64,000 bases of DNA from Aureisphaera galaxeae (GTDB lineage Bacteria > Bacteroidota > Bacteroidia > Flavobacteriales > Flavobacteriaceae): assembly GCF_028561275.1 (NCBI RefSeq), contig NZ_JAQQTF010000007.1, forward strand, positions 410,931-474,930. The letters are read 5' to 3'. Made by a program: the position numbers and the translations under genes. Every line of letters begins with the position of its first letter. The stretch's first letter is position 1. Below the pieces are notes generated by a model. The model was not told the DNA's origin. It did no database searches and saw nothing but the letters and a program-made list of their open reading frames with translations. Positions 9,369-19,700 of this stretch are shown here, one piece after another.

Positions 9369-10922
9369 ATGTTAGCCATAGAAACCATATCTAGATATTC
9401 TGCTTCATCCCCTTCTTCACAAACAAAAAAAGGAGGATTCATCAAAGGATTACCGGTGCAGCGAAAGCTCTCCATTGGGGCATCTAATGATGCCTATGAG
9501 GTAGAAGCCGATCGTGTGGCCGATAAGGTTGTTGGGGTAAGTAGTGGTCAGGTAAATGTAAGTTCGCAAACGGGAGCTTTGGTACAACGAAAATGTACAG
9601 ACTGCGAAAAGGAGGAAGGCATACAAATGAAAGCCACTTCCCAAACGGGAGCGGGAGGAACGGCTTCTTCGGCACTTACACAACAAATTCAAAATAATAG
9701 GGGAGGCGGAAATGCCATGGATGCCTCCACACAAAACTTTATGGAAAGTCGGTTTGGCGCTAATTTTTCTGGAGTTAAGATTCATACAGATTCCCAGGCC
9801 ATTCAAATGAGCCGGGAGCTAAACGCGCAAGCTTTCACCGTGGGGAATGATATCTACTTTAATGCTGGGAAATACAATCCGAACAGTATCTCGGGGAAGC
9901 ATCTTTTGGCGCATGAGCTTACGCATACCATACAGCAAGGAGGAAAGGCAATGGGGATACAGAAAGCTGCCGATACTGGAGATCCCATTCACGATCATTT
10001 GGAAGAGCAGTTTCGCAGGGATAGGGGAATCCCAGAAGGGCATCCTGTGTCGCACCACGGAAGGGAATATGGTTCTTGGCTTAGCGATAGTGTAGCTGCT
10101 TTAAATGCCTTTGATAGCTTTCAGTTGCGACCGCATCATTTGAGAATCCAATCTGTACGGGATCGATTTCAGCGCATGACCTTGGATCAACTTCATCAAT
10201 ACAGGGAAAATTACATCATTAGTGGTGCGAACATCACCCAAGTGGTAAACCATATAGCTAGTATTATGCTGGGAAGGCCCTTACAACCCTGCACGACTGC
10301 AGAGCAAAGGACAACGGAACAAAAAGCAAGGCGAGCATTGGGCCAAATGCCATCCATTCTTAACAAAGCAGACCGAGCCATGACCCGATTGCATAGTGCC
10401 TGGATAAATCACAAAGCAGATTTGTTGCGTGGAACAAGGCGACTTACCGGTCAGGTTCCCTGTGCGTTTAGAAGTAACTTCAACGTTAAAGAGACCGATG
10501 CCGATTTTGGAGTGGCACACATTCGAGTGATGTTTCGTTTAAGGCGTCTTCGAGGTAGGTTACGACATCCGGTGGCATTTACTTGCGAAGCGATTAATAA
10601 TCCCATTTGTTTATCTGGACAGGGACTGGACTCGGACGGGTATGTTGTGAACCATAGAAGTCCCATCCATCTTTGCCAAGGGTTCCGAAGTAGTGTAGAT
10701 CAAAATCACCAAACGGCACTCATTATTCATGAATTCTTCCACCTTATTCCTGGAGTTCGGGATCAAGGAGGATATTCTCAATTTGGAACAAACGCCATGT
10801 CCTGTACCACAGGCTCTAAGTTTTCGGCCACTATGAATGATCTGGTCGGATCTGCAGATTCTTTAGCAGGATTCCTAATGCATATAGAACAAACGAACCC
10901 CAATGATATTAGAGTAAGATGA
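9369..10922 (+). CDS. DUF4157 eCIS payload with M35-like (aspzincin) peptidase domain
   Basis: The protein has 517 residues. It has the leader VQRKLSIGASNDAYEVEAD, Cys pair RKCTDC (74-79), the GGTASSALTQQIQ tract and DUF4157 (HELTH 182-186). A GDPIHD...WL segment (205-238) is shared with the payload at 5955-7271. The C-terminal domain has HEFFH (454-458) and, near the end, GSADSLAGF (494-502). This pairing resembles deuterolysin/peptidyl-Lys metallopeptidases, which use HExxH plus an Asp and carry an NADSY-type segment. Several Cys residues (365, 406, 414, 436) in this half fit an extracellular or periplasmic target environment. The stop overlaps the next ATG by 4 bp, indicating translational coupling. 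Confidence 0.75.
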   Translation: MLAIETISRYSASSPSSQTKKGGFIKGLPVQRKLSIGASNDAYEVEADRVADKVVGVSSGQVNVSSQTGALVQRKCTDCEKEEGIQMKATSQTGAGGTASSALTQQIQNNRGGGNAMDASTQNFMESRFGANFSGVKIHTDSQAIQMSRELNAQAFTVGNDIYFNAGKYNPNSISGKHLLAHELTHTIQQGGKAMGIQKAADTGDPIHDHLEEQFRRDRGIPEGHPVSHHGREYGSWLSDSVAALNAFDSFQLRPHHLRIQSVRDRFQRMTLDQLHQYRENYIISGANITQVVNHIASIMLGRPLQPCTTAEQRTTEQKARRALGQMPSILNKADRAMTRLHSAWINHKADLLRGTRRLTGQVPCAFRSNFNVKETDADFGVAHIRVMFRLRRLRGRLRHPVAFTCEAINNPICLSGQGLDSDGYVVNHRSPIHLCQGFRSSVDQNHQTALIIHEFFHLIPGVRDQGGYSQFGTNAMSCTTGSKFSATMNDLVGSADSLAGFLMHIEQTNPNDIRVR

Positions 10923-12064
10923 TGTCCTTTGCCACATACGAGCCATCAAGGAAATATAAAGTGCAATCTCCTGCATCTAAAACTCCTTTTATTCAAAAAA
11001 AGCTTGCGATAGGATCTTCCAACGGTCCGCTCGAAACGGAAGCCGATCGGGTAGCCGATAAGGTCGTTGGAATGAGCGAGGGTAACGTAAGCGTTGGGAC
11101 TCAATCAGGAGCCTTGGTCCAGCGTAAATGCACAGACTGCGAAAAGGAGGGAGGCATACAGATGAAAGCTTCTTCTCAAGGTAGAGACGGAGGTATGGCC
11201 TCTTCGGCACTTACACAGCAAATTCAAAGTAGTAAGGGTGGAGGAAATGCCATGGATGCCTCGACCCAAACATTTATGGAAAGTCGGTTTGGCGCCGATT
11301 TTTCGGATGTGAAAATACATACAGATTCTCAGGCAGTGCAAATGAGCCGTGATTTGAATGCGCAGGCTTTTACCGTAGGGAATGATATTTATTTCAATGA
11401 AGGAAAGTACGATCCTGCGACCTACCAAGGAAAGCATTTATTGGCACACGAGCTTACCCATACCATTCAGCAAGGAGGGATACAGCGAAAAATGATCCAA
11501 GCCAAGAAGGATAAGAAGCCCAAAAAACCGAAAAGAATCAATGTCTGGGGGTTCTGGGTACGAAAGCGAATGTGTAAGTGTGCTCCCGATGTTCAGAGTG
11601 CTATAGACAATGCTGTGTATTTTTCTAATGAGTACAAGGCCTGTGATACCGCTGCGAACAAAACGGGGAGCGATGTGGAGGATTGCGTAGACAAGCGGAA
11701 TCCGACTTCTACCGTTGCAGGCAGCACCTCAGCAGGTGGTGGTATTAAGATAAAGGCGAAGGTGCGGAGTCTATGCGAAAGGGTGGTGTATCAAGGCACA
11801 AAACGCCATGAATATTATCATGCACGGCAGGCCGATCGCTACGCCAAAAGCGTAGGAGGAAAATTTTATACCGATTGGGTGAAATTAAAACGAAGAAAAA
11901 AACGGCGATTAAAAATATTGAAGAAACGGTACCCAGCAGAGCACAAAAAGTTTATGAAATTATGGAACAGCGGTCGCGAATGGGTAAAGGGAGAAGTGGA
12001 GTCTTACGGAAAAGAACGATTGTTTTTACTCGATGTGAAACGAGCGCTAAAGAAAATATGCTGA
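10919..12064 (+). CDS. DUF4157 eCIS payload with small gluzincin-like C-terminus
   Basis: The protein has 381 residues. Leader IQKKLAIGSSNGPLETEAD, Cys pair RKCTDC (69-74) and DUF4157 with HELTH (177-181) are closely similar to the preceding gene, so the two probably arose by duplication. The short C-terminal domain is very basic (KKDKKPKKPKR at 197-206; KRRKKRR at 324-330). It contains HEYYH (297-301) and, about 60 residues later, EVESYGKE (359-366), an arrangement resembling HExxH...E gluzincins. A small secreted-type zinc peptidase is the best guess. The gene overlaps its upstream neighbour by 4 bp. Codon 1 or 2 (both ATG) could be the start. Confidence 0.7.
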   Translation: MMSFATYEPSRKYKVQSPASKTPFIQKKLAIGSSNGPLETEADRVADKVVGMSEGNVSVGTQSGALVQRKCTDCEKEGGIQMKASSQGRDGGMASSALTQQIQSSKGGGNAMDASTQTFMESRFGADFSDVKIHTDSQAVQMSRDLNAQAFTVGNDIYFNEGKYDPATYQGKHLLAHELTHTIQQGGIQRKMIQAKKDKKPKKPKRINVWGFWVRKRMCKCAPDVQSAIDNAVYFSNEYKACDTAANKTGSDVEDCVDKRNPTSTVAGSTSAGGGIKIKAKVRSLCERVVYQGTKRHEYYHARQADRYAKSVGGKFYTDWVKLKRRKKRRLKILKKRYPAEHKKFMKLWNSGREWVKGEVESYGKERLFLLDVKRALKKIC

Positions 12065-12077
12065 TAAGATAAAATAT

Positions 12078-13823
12078 ATGGTTACAGGAGTCCAGAAATA
12101 TGATTCTATCCCTCAGGGGAATACAGAAGCTAAGTCTTTTGTATCCCCTACTCCTGTTATTCAGAAAAAACTGAAGATTGGAGCCACAGACGATGCATAT
12201 GAGAAGGAAGCCGATGCTATTGCCGATAAGGTGATGCAAGCAAATGCTGAGCCAACTGCTGCACCTTCCGGTTCGGGGCCCTTGGTTCAGAAAAAGTGTA
12301 GTAATTGTGAAGAAGAATTGCAGAAAAAGTCGCTTTCTGAAAGTATCACCCCATGGGTGCAAAAGAGGGCTTTGAGTTCTTCTTCGGAAGGAACGGCTTC
12401 GGATGCCGTTACCCAACAGATTCAAAGTTCGAAGGGGGGTGGAAGTGCCATGGATACCGGAACCCGCTCGTTTATGGAAAGTCAATTTGGAAATGATTTT
12501 TCCAATGTTCGAATTCATACGGGAAGTGAAGCCATCCAGTTGAGCCAGGATCTCAATGCAAAGGCTTTTACGGTAGGGAATGATGTGTATTTTAATGAAG
12601 GAAAGTACAATCCAAACACCCGACAGGGAAAGCACTTATTAGCCCATGAATTGACACATGTGGTGCAGCAAGGTCATGCATCTCAAAACACGATAAGAAG
12701 ATTCCCTGTCGAGACTGGGACATTACCTACATTTGGTCAATTGAAAGAGACTTGCGCCAGTGCTTCGCAAATTTCGGCATTGATGATTCAGGGTAAGAAT
12801 AGTAAGAATGACAGTTCCCTTATTGCCGCTATAGAAAATGTAATTACTTGGTTAATCCATTCTAAATCCACCTATGTAGATAATCTAAAGGCTAAAGGCT
12901 ATACCAATGCAGAGGATCTTCAAAAGATAGCCGTTTCTTCTTGCTATGATATAAGGGATAATTTACTGGCAGGTACTCCTATGACCCAAGATAATTATCA
13001 GGAGCTGGCTACCATACTGCATTTGTATTATTCCAGTACTGGAAATCTGAATGTTGGGCTTAAGGTGAATGAAATGGATAATGTAAGAACCCGATTGGGT
13101 ATCGATGGAGGTGCTTCCGACGGACTAAATAGTGGTAGTGATATCTTTAATAATTCCGTTACGAATGCTCTTTTGCCTGGCCAAACCGCTCAAGTAGGCT
13201 GGTTTGTTAAAATAAAAACGTATTCCGATGGTACGTATAAATATGGTTATCACGCCTTCTTAATAGGACGTACTTCTATAGGAGAATGGTTCCTTCACGA
13301 TCAAGCTTATACTCCGGCGAAAGCATTTGAGGATACTTCAAAATCTGGATTGGAGGATCAGGTTAAGAAAGCTGTTAAAGAGGGTACATATTGGTTAATG
13401 TTTAATAAGCCAAGCTTTTCTGCGGCTGGAATGTGGACAGGAATCAAGTTGCTTAATACTGAAACAGGACCGCAATCCAAACAAGGAGAGCTTATTTCTA
13501 AAGGCACCCATCTTGCCGAAGTCGATTACAGCAGTGTTCGTTTTGGAGATCATGTGTATGCAGGGGATTTCTTAGGGGCAGCCCATACCATAAAGGATGC
13601 CTACAAAGTAGCAAGAACGGCTAGTTCTGGAAAAGGGGTTGCCTTGGTCGAGATGCCAAAGGGTACATTTTTATTGTATGAAACGAATGCGGTTGCTACC
13701 CACAATTTGCAAGTCGATTCTATTGATGAGAGCGGTGGAGGGAAATTGACTAGGAAAATATACTACAGAGCTTACTTATTCCTCACAGATGGTAGCTCCG
13801 AAAAGATAATCAAGGTGTATTGA
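12078..13823 (+). CDS. DUF4157 eCIS payload, C-terminal domain unknown
   Basis: The protein has 581 residues. Leader IQKKLKIGATDDAYEKEAD, Cys pair KKCSNC (73-77) and DUF4157 (about 132-198; HELTH with H190/H194) place it in the same subfamily as the payloads at 15098 and 16740. The rest is unrecognised. One region (about 289-410) has a lone Cys before a helix (SSCYDIRDNL), then a strand with His (YKYGYHAFLIGR, H392) and a following WFLHDQ. That order could be a papain-like or CHAP-like catalytic arrangement, but spacing and context are not convincing. The final 150 residues look beta-rich. Function is left open. Confidence 0.65.
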   Translation: MVTGVQKYDSIPQGNTEAKSFVSPTPVIQKKLKIGATDDAYEKEADAIADKVMQANAEPTAAPSGSGPLVQKKCSNCEEELQKKSLSESITPWVQKRALSSSSEGTASDAVTQQIQSSKGGGSAMDTGTRSFMESQFGNDFSNVRIHTGSEAIQLSQDLNAKAFTVGNDVYFNEGKYNPNTRQGKHLLAHELTHVVQQGHASQNTIRRFPVETGTLPTFGQLKETCASASQISALMIQGKNSKNDSSLIAAIENVITWLIHSKSTYVDNLKAKGYTNAEDLQKIAVSSCYDIRDNLLAGTPMTQDNYQELATILHLYYSSTGNLNVGLKVNEMDNVRTRLGIDGGASDGLNSGSDIFNNSVTNALLPGQTAQVGWFVKIKTYSDGTYKYGYHAFLIGRTSIGEWFLHDQAYTPAKAFEDTSKSGLEDQVKKAVKEGTYWLMFNKPSFSAAGMWTGIKLLNTETGPQSKQGELISKGTHLAEVDYSSVRFGDHVYAGDFLGAAHTIKDAYKVARTASSGKGVALVEMPKGTFLLYETNAVATHNLQVDSIDESGGGKLTRKIYYRAYLFLTDGSSEKIIKVY

Positions 13824-13844
13824 TGTCAAGTAAAGATTTTGATC

Positions 13845-15059
13845 ATGAATGAGATGAAACAGGAACATAAGGTACAGTCTAAGGCCCAAAGCCCGTCGAA
13901 GGCGTTTATGGAGCCCAACCTTGTTATTCAAAAGAAATTGACTGTGGGTGCTTCCAATGATCCTCTTGAGGCGGAAGCCGATCGCGTGGCCGATCGCGTT
14001 GTGGGAATGAGCGATGGTCAAGTAAATGTCGGTTCACAATCGGGAGCCCTGGTGCAACGAACATACACAGACTTCGAAAAAGAAGAAGGCATTCAGATGA
14101 AAGCGACTTCACAAGGGGGAAATGGAGGAACGGCTTCTTCGGCCCTTACGCAACAAATTCAAAGCAGTAAGGGAGGCGGTCGGCCAATGGATCAAGGTAC
14201 ACAGAGTTTCATGGAAACCCGTTTCGGGTCCGATTTCTCCCAAGTAAGGATCCATACGGGTCCAAGTGCCCAACAGATGAGCCATGATTTAAACGCAAAG
14301 GCCTTTACGGTTGGGAACGATATATATTTTAATGCAGGGCAGTACAACCCGAATTCTGGAGAAGGAGAACACCTGTTGGCGCATGAATTAACACATACCA
14401 TTCAACAAAAGGGAATTCAAAGGAAGATTCAAAAGAAGGACGGAGATAAAGAGGATGATGGCAAAAAGAAAAGCTCATTCGACTATAAATTACTCCCGCC
14501 AGAGATAAAGTGGCGTATTTCTTCTTTTATGCTTTTGGCCGACGTCTCCAAGTTGAAACTGGATTACGATTCCAATTTCTTTATTCGAGGGCTTCAATAC
14601 AAGTATGGCAGCACCTTGAGTTTGCTCATGCAGCATAATGACTTTAAAATGAATGTTGGGGTGGTTCCACAAACCCCAGAGTTAAAGTTGGGAGCTACCT
14701 ACAATAAATTCTACTTAGGGTCCTCCTATAATTTCGGGACTTCAACATTTGGATTGAACATGGGTTGGGGTGCTAAACCCTTACCCTACAACTACGAAAT
14801 GTATAGCATTTTTAACAAAGCAGGGGGTTCAATACCCACTCTTATCGGCAATACACCCACGGCACTGGAAATGCCACCATGGACATTCTATCAACAGAAC
14901 AAGGATGACATTGGCAATGTTACCAAAGCAGTGTCCACCATAAAGAAAATCACCGATCATGGTAAAAAGGATATCCATTTGGGTGCGAACTTTAGATTAA
15001 CCTATGATCCTATAAATAAAACAGCATTTATGTTCACCCTCGTCGGACGCTTTAGATAG
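13845..15059 (+). CDS. DUF4157 eCIS payload lacking the Cys pair, beta-rich C-terminus
   Basis: ATG 13845 is preferred over an in-frame TTG six bases upstream, giving 404 residues. The leader and DUF4157 (HELTH 180-184) are nearly the same as in the payloads at 9369 and 10919. The CxxC pair, however, is replaced: residues 72-77 read RTYTDF where relatives have RKCTDC. The unique C-terminal domain (about 212-404) has no HExxH. It has a run of strands with alternating aromatic/Gly residues (LKLGATYNKFYLGSSYNFG, FGLNMGWG) and ends in FTLVGRFR, which looks like amphipathic beta-hairpins. A membrane-inserting beta structure is possible but unproven. Confidence 0.65.
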   Translation: MNEMKQEHKVQSKAQSPSKAFMEPNLVIQKKLTVGASNDPLEAEADRVADRVVGMSDGQVNVGSQSGALVQRTYTDFEKEEGIQMKATSQGGNGGTASSALTQQIQSSKGGGRPMDQGTQSFMETRFGSDFSQVRIHTGPSAQQMSHDLNAKAFTVGNDIYFNAGQYNPNSGEGEHLLAHELTHTIQQKGIQRKIQKKDGDKEDDGKKKSSFDYKLLPPEIKWRISSFMLLADVSKLKLDYDSNFFIRGLQYKYGSTLSLLMQHNDFKMNVGVVPQTPELKLGATYNKFYLGSSYNFGTSTFGLNMGWGAKPLPYNYEMYSIFNKAGGSIPTLIGNTPTALEMPPWTFYQQNKDDIGNVTKAVSTIKKITDHGKKDIHLGANFRLTYDPINKTAFMFTLVGRFR

Positions 15060-15097
15060 GCGCTCGCTGTAAGGGTTTTATGAAAATTAATAGTTGA

Positions 15098-16735
15098 ATG
15101 CAGACACCGGTCCAAGAAAATACAAGGCAATCGAAAGCACGGGCAAAAACCAAAGCCTTTGTGCCGCCGACTCCTGTGATTCAAAAAAAGCTGAAGATCG
15201 GTGCAGTAAATGATCCCTATGAAGCGGAAGCGGATGCGATCGCCGATAAGGTGATGCAATCCAGTTTTGAACCAGCGACCCCACCTTCCAGTTCTGGACC
15301 TTTGGTTCAGAAAAAATGCAGTAATTGTAAAGAAGAACTACAAAAGAAACCGCTATCCGAAAGTATTACCCCATTGGTGCAAAGAAGTGCCTTGAGTCAT
15401 ACTTCAGGAGGAGAGGCATCGGATGCCATTAGCCAGCAGATTCAGAATTCGAAGGGAAGTGGAAGTATGATGGATAGGGGAACCCGTTCGTTCATGGAAA
15501 GCCGGTTCGGAAGTGATTTTTCGGGCGTGCGCATCCATACGGGAAGTGAGGCCATTCAGATGAGCAAATCATTGCATGCACAAGCCTTTACCGTAGGCAA
15601 TGACATCTATTTCAATCAAGGAAAATACAATCCTTCCAGTGCTTCCGGGAAGCATCTGTTGGCACATGAATTAACGCATACCATTCAACAAAAAGGAGCA
15701 CAAAGCATTCAAAGGATTCCTACGGAAAGTGGAATAGAGGACGATAGATACGATTATTCTACCCATTGCGGGTGGATAGATTGGAGCCATGCCAGTCCTG
15801 GAGTTGCCCGCAGATTGATCCAAGAAGTACAGGCCGCTTCAGATAGAATAGGAGCTGGAGATCCAGCACCACAGGCAGTAGCTGCACCAGCTATGCAATC
15901 CAGTGTACCCGTAATAGGTACTGTATTGAGTTCGGTGACACCGCATTTTAATGTTACTAGACAATTAAGCTCGAGTGAAGTAAACAGGGTGGCCTTACGC
16001 GCATGGCAAATGCAGTCCTTAGGTTTCGAATCACTACAACAATGGACACAAAGTATAGGCTCTTCGTCTTTTTCTGAAGAAGATCTTACCTCCAATATAA
16101 TAGCCTTCTACATGGCGGTGAATGGGCATACTCGCTCAGGGATAGAACAAATATGCGATGTTTGGAGCAATGAAAGGTCGTTAACGCATTTCGAAACCTA
16201 TAATTTTAGAAGATGGGGTAGTTTTACTCCTCCTACTTTGCCTTCTGGAGGCTCATGGCCTTTTAACTCCATCACTCCCGCTCCGCTCGACGGTAGTATG
16301 ATGAGTGTGCCTGAGGCTACTTTTGAAACCACTACGAGCTCTGGCCGCTATTCTTTAGGAGGCATACACCTTATCATGCAAGGAGGGTTGCATATTGTTT
16401 CCTCTTCCGGAAATACAGTCGATATAAGCAGTACTTCCACAGATATTGCCGATGCCCCAGAGTTCAGTATCAGCCCACTTACTATTACAAACGATTTACA
16501 GTTTAGATGGATTATAAAAGACAGTTCGGATCGACGCTATTTAATGTGGGGAACTTCTGGTTCTGTAAAACACTTTGGAAATCACCCCCAGGCCTTTATA
16601 CAGCATCGTACAAGGGATTTACTACGTCGACGTGGAATAACGAGGGCTACTATTTTGTGCCGAGCGATTGCTGGACGCGGTAATCCAGGAGGTGTTCAAC
16701 GCTTATTTGAAAAGGATGTAAACTTTACTTGGTAA
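15098..16735 (+). CDS. DUF4157 eCIS payload, C-terminal domain unknown
   Basis: The protein has 545 residues. Leader IQKKLKIGAVNDPYEAEAD, Cys pair KKCSNC (72-77), the PLSESITPLVQ tract and DUF4157 (HELTH 190-194) are close to the neighbouring payloads of the same subfamily. The C-terminal roughly 340 residues contain no motif I can name. There is a hydrophobic Ala/Val-rich stretch (about 265-290), a helical region with Trp and Asn residues, and a basic end (HRTRDLLRRRGITRA) that could bind nucleic acid or membrane. The gene starts 38 bp after the previous one and ends 4 bp before the next. Confidence 0.65.
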   Translation: MQTPVQENTRQSKARAKTKAFVPPTPVIQKKLKIGAVNDPYEAEADAIADKVMQSSFEPATPPSSSGPLVQKKCSNCKEELQKKPLSESITPLVQRSALSHTSGGEASDAISQQIQNSKGSGSMMDRGTRSFMESRFGSDFSGVRIHTGSEAIQMSKSLHAQAFTVGNDIYFNQGKYNPSSASGKHLLAHELTHTIQQKGAQSIQRIPTESGIEDDRYDYSTHCGWIDWSHASPGVARRLIQEVQAASDRIGAGDPAPQAVAAPAMQSSVPVIGTVLSSVTPHFNVTRQLSSSEVNRVALRAWQMQSLGFESLQQWTQSIGSSSFSEEDLTSNIIAFYMAVNGHTRSGIEQICDVWSNERSLTHFETYNFRRWGSFTPPTLPSGGSWPFNSITPAPLDGSMMSVPEATFETTTSSGRYSLGGIHLIMQGGLHIVSSSGNTVDISSTSTDIADAPEFSISPLTITNDLQFRWIIKDSSDRRYLMWGTSGSVKHFGNHPQAFIQHRTRDLLRRRGITRATILCRAIAGRGNPGGVQRLFEKDVNFTW

Positions 16736-16739
16736 TTGT

Positions 16740-19700
16740 ATGCAAACCGCATCTCAGGAACATATCACCCAATCCAAAGCACAAGCCCAACCCAAGGCTT
16801 TTGTACCACCTGTCCCTGTGGTTCAGAAAAAGCTAAAAATTGGTGAGTCAGACGACCCGTATGAAGCAGAAGCCGATGCTGTGGCCGATAAGGTAGTCCA
16901 TCAAATGGATACTCCACCTATTCCCCCGACGAATACGGGAGGACCCTTAGTGCAGAAGAAGTGCAGCAATTGTGAGGATGAGGAATTACGAAGGAAACCG
17001 CTTTCCGAAACCATTACGCCTTTAGCGCAACGAAAGGCCTTGGCGAGTCAAGATTCGAGAGTGGCCTCACCTGAAGTTACCCAACAGATCAACAATTCGA
17101 GAGGTGCCGGTAATGCCATGGATGGCAACACCCAGTCCTTTATGGAAGATCGTTTTGGGAGCGATTTCTCCGATGTTCGCATTCATACCGACAACAATGC
17201 CACACAGTTGAGTAAGTCCCTGAATGCACAAGCCTTCACCGTGGGGAATGACATCTACTTTAACGAAGGCAAATACAACCCTGGTACTACCCAAGGAAAG
17301 CACTTGTTGGCGCATGAGCTAACGCATACCATTCAGCAAGGAGGCGCTATTTCAAAAAAGATCAATAAGAAGTCCGGGAAACGGATACAGCGTAATATTC
17401 TAGATGATATAGGAAGTGCTATTGGAAGTGCGGCCGAAACCACATGGGATTATACGGGTGGCGCGGCTATACGGTTTGGAGGACGTGTAATTGAATGGGC
17501 CGAGGATCGAGCCGAAGAGATTATTGAAGATATCGCACCGGGATTGTTGGATTTCCTGCGAAATGGTTGGGATAGCCTAAAAGAAATGTTGGCCAAATCC
17601 TTGGACCGAATGACGGGCGGACTTTTCAGCCAATTACAAGCGGAGGGATTATCGGGTATTCTGGAGGAATTCGTTTCCAGCATCATCGATTCCCTAAGCG
17701 GGAAGATTGCCGATGCCTGTACCGCCTTTGCCCAATTGGCCCGAAAGATTTTCAACTTCATTGAAAAACTCACGGGAAGGGCCCTGCAACGGATCCGTGC
17801 CATTTTCAACAAAATATCTGCGGGACTTTCATGGCTCTGGACCGAAGTAGGAAAACCTGTGGTCGAAGCTGTGAAATCGGTGGCTCGCGATGTTTGGGAT
17901 TGGGTAGTGGAGAAAGCCAATTGGGTATGGGATCTTATTAAACCAATCCGGGATGCAGTGGCCAGGGCCTGGGAATGGATTAAGGATGCTTTCAATATTG
18001 CCTGGAATACCGGAAAGTCGGTATTGGATTGGCTTACAGAAAAACTAGAGGACGCCTGGAATTGGATCGTATCTGCCATAGAGCCCATTAAGAAACCCCT
18101 CATGGTCATTGGGAGTATTCTATTATTACTATCTCCCCTCGGACCTTTCGTCCTCATCGGTGCAGCGGCCTATGGTATTTATCGAGCGGTGATTTGGGTG
18201 AAAGACAATTGGGACAACGAGGTATTCGTGAAGTTCCGTGAAATGATCAAGGAGAATATTCTGGATCCCATTGCCAGTGGCATCAATCAGTTACAAAACC
18301 TAGCCGTACAAGCCTTCAATTGGTTAAGTGGAGCCTTCGAACGATTGAAGCAACAGGTCATGCAGCTTATGGAGTCCTTGGGTATTTTAACCCTCTTCCA
18401 GACCATTAAGAATGCCTTGCGTCGATTTGGACAAGCCATTAGCGATGGTATCGACAAGGTGAAAAATAAGTTGAGCGAAATTTATGCACAGGTAAGTCAG
18501 GTCGTTTCAGACATTTGGAACGAAATCCGTCCGTATGTAATCATCGCAGCCAAGCTGTTTTACCTCGCACTTAACCCATGGTTGTGGCCCATTGTACTTT
18601 CGGCTTGGTTTTGGAGGGCACTTCCCGATTGTTTCAAACCCGCCATTGTCGATTTCGTCATCAAAGTGATGATTTTGGTACTGCGTAGCATGCCTAACTT
18701 CAAGAATTTCGGAGAAACTTGGTTCCAGGTAAAAACACAGATGATCGAATTCTTGCAGGACCTATTGAAGAAATCGGACGAAGAAAAAATCACTGCGAGT
18801 AACCGTGTTGCCAAAATGGTATCCGAATTGGATCTGGAGATTATCAGCAATCAAGTAGAAGCTTTGATCGCGATGCCAGGTGAGATTGAAGGACAGATGG
18901 AGGAGGAGTTATTGGGTATGGATCTTACAAAACCCTTGCCTTTTGAAATTGGAAGTCAGGTAGCCAGTTTGGCGACTCAATTTGAAAGTCTAGGTCTGGG
19001 AGATCAGGTTGGGGAGGATGATGCCGCCCTATTCTCTAAACAAACCTATGGCGACAATGATATAGGGGTAGATAGCGTTGGAGAGTTTGCACCGAGTGCC
19101 GCATTGATTGCCGATATTCAGAGTCGTACGGGCGATGATGGGGTATTGGAATTTGGAAATGCCGCCGATGCCGATTCGCGTACAGTACATTCAGAATTGA
19201 GCGACATTATTAGCCATACGGGAGGCACCCATATTTCTAACTTTACTGGTGGCGATGCTGCTGGGGGTGGTGATGCTGGTGCAGATCCCGGACCCGATCC
19301 AATGGCCGATTTAAGCCCGGAAGAACAAACAGAGTTGCGTTTGCAGCATATGATGGCTCAGAGCGAAGAAAGTATGGCCAATCAGGCATGCGATCCACCA
19401 AAACAAATGGGACAGAACGAAGGCGCCCAGTCCTTTCCGGAGCATGCCAAGTTTGGACCGCTTACCCGAGGACAACGGGCACGATATACCTTAAATCAGA
19501 TGTGGTCCGGTATGAAACACTGGTGGAAGTGCAACCGCCATTGGCTCATTCCTACCCTAATAGGAATCATTGTGGTATTGGTTGTGGCCGAAGTATTGTC
19601 CGGAGGATGGGTAACCGCGGCTATTCCTGTGATTTTCGAAGCGCTCATTCCATTAATGATTGGGGTGGCTGCTATACGTAGTGCTTATTATATAGGAGAA

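Noticed and set aside
9847-10095. Second-frame ORF inside the M35-like payload
   Set aside because: It is a shadow of the payload gene, in a different frame, without family features.
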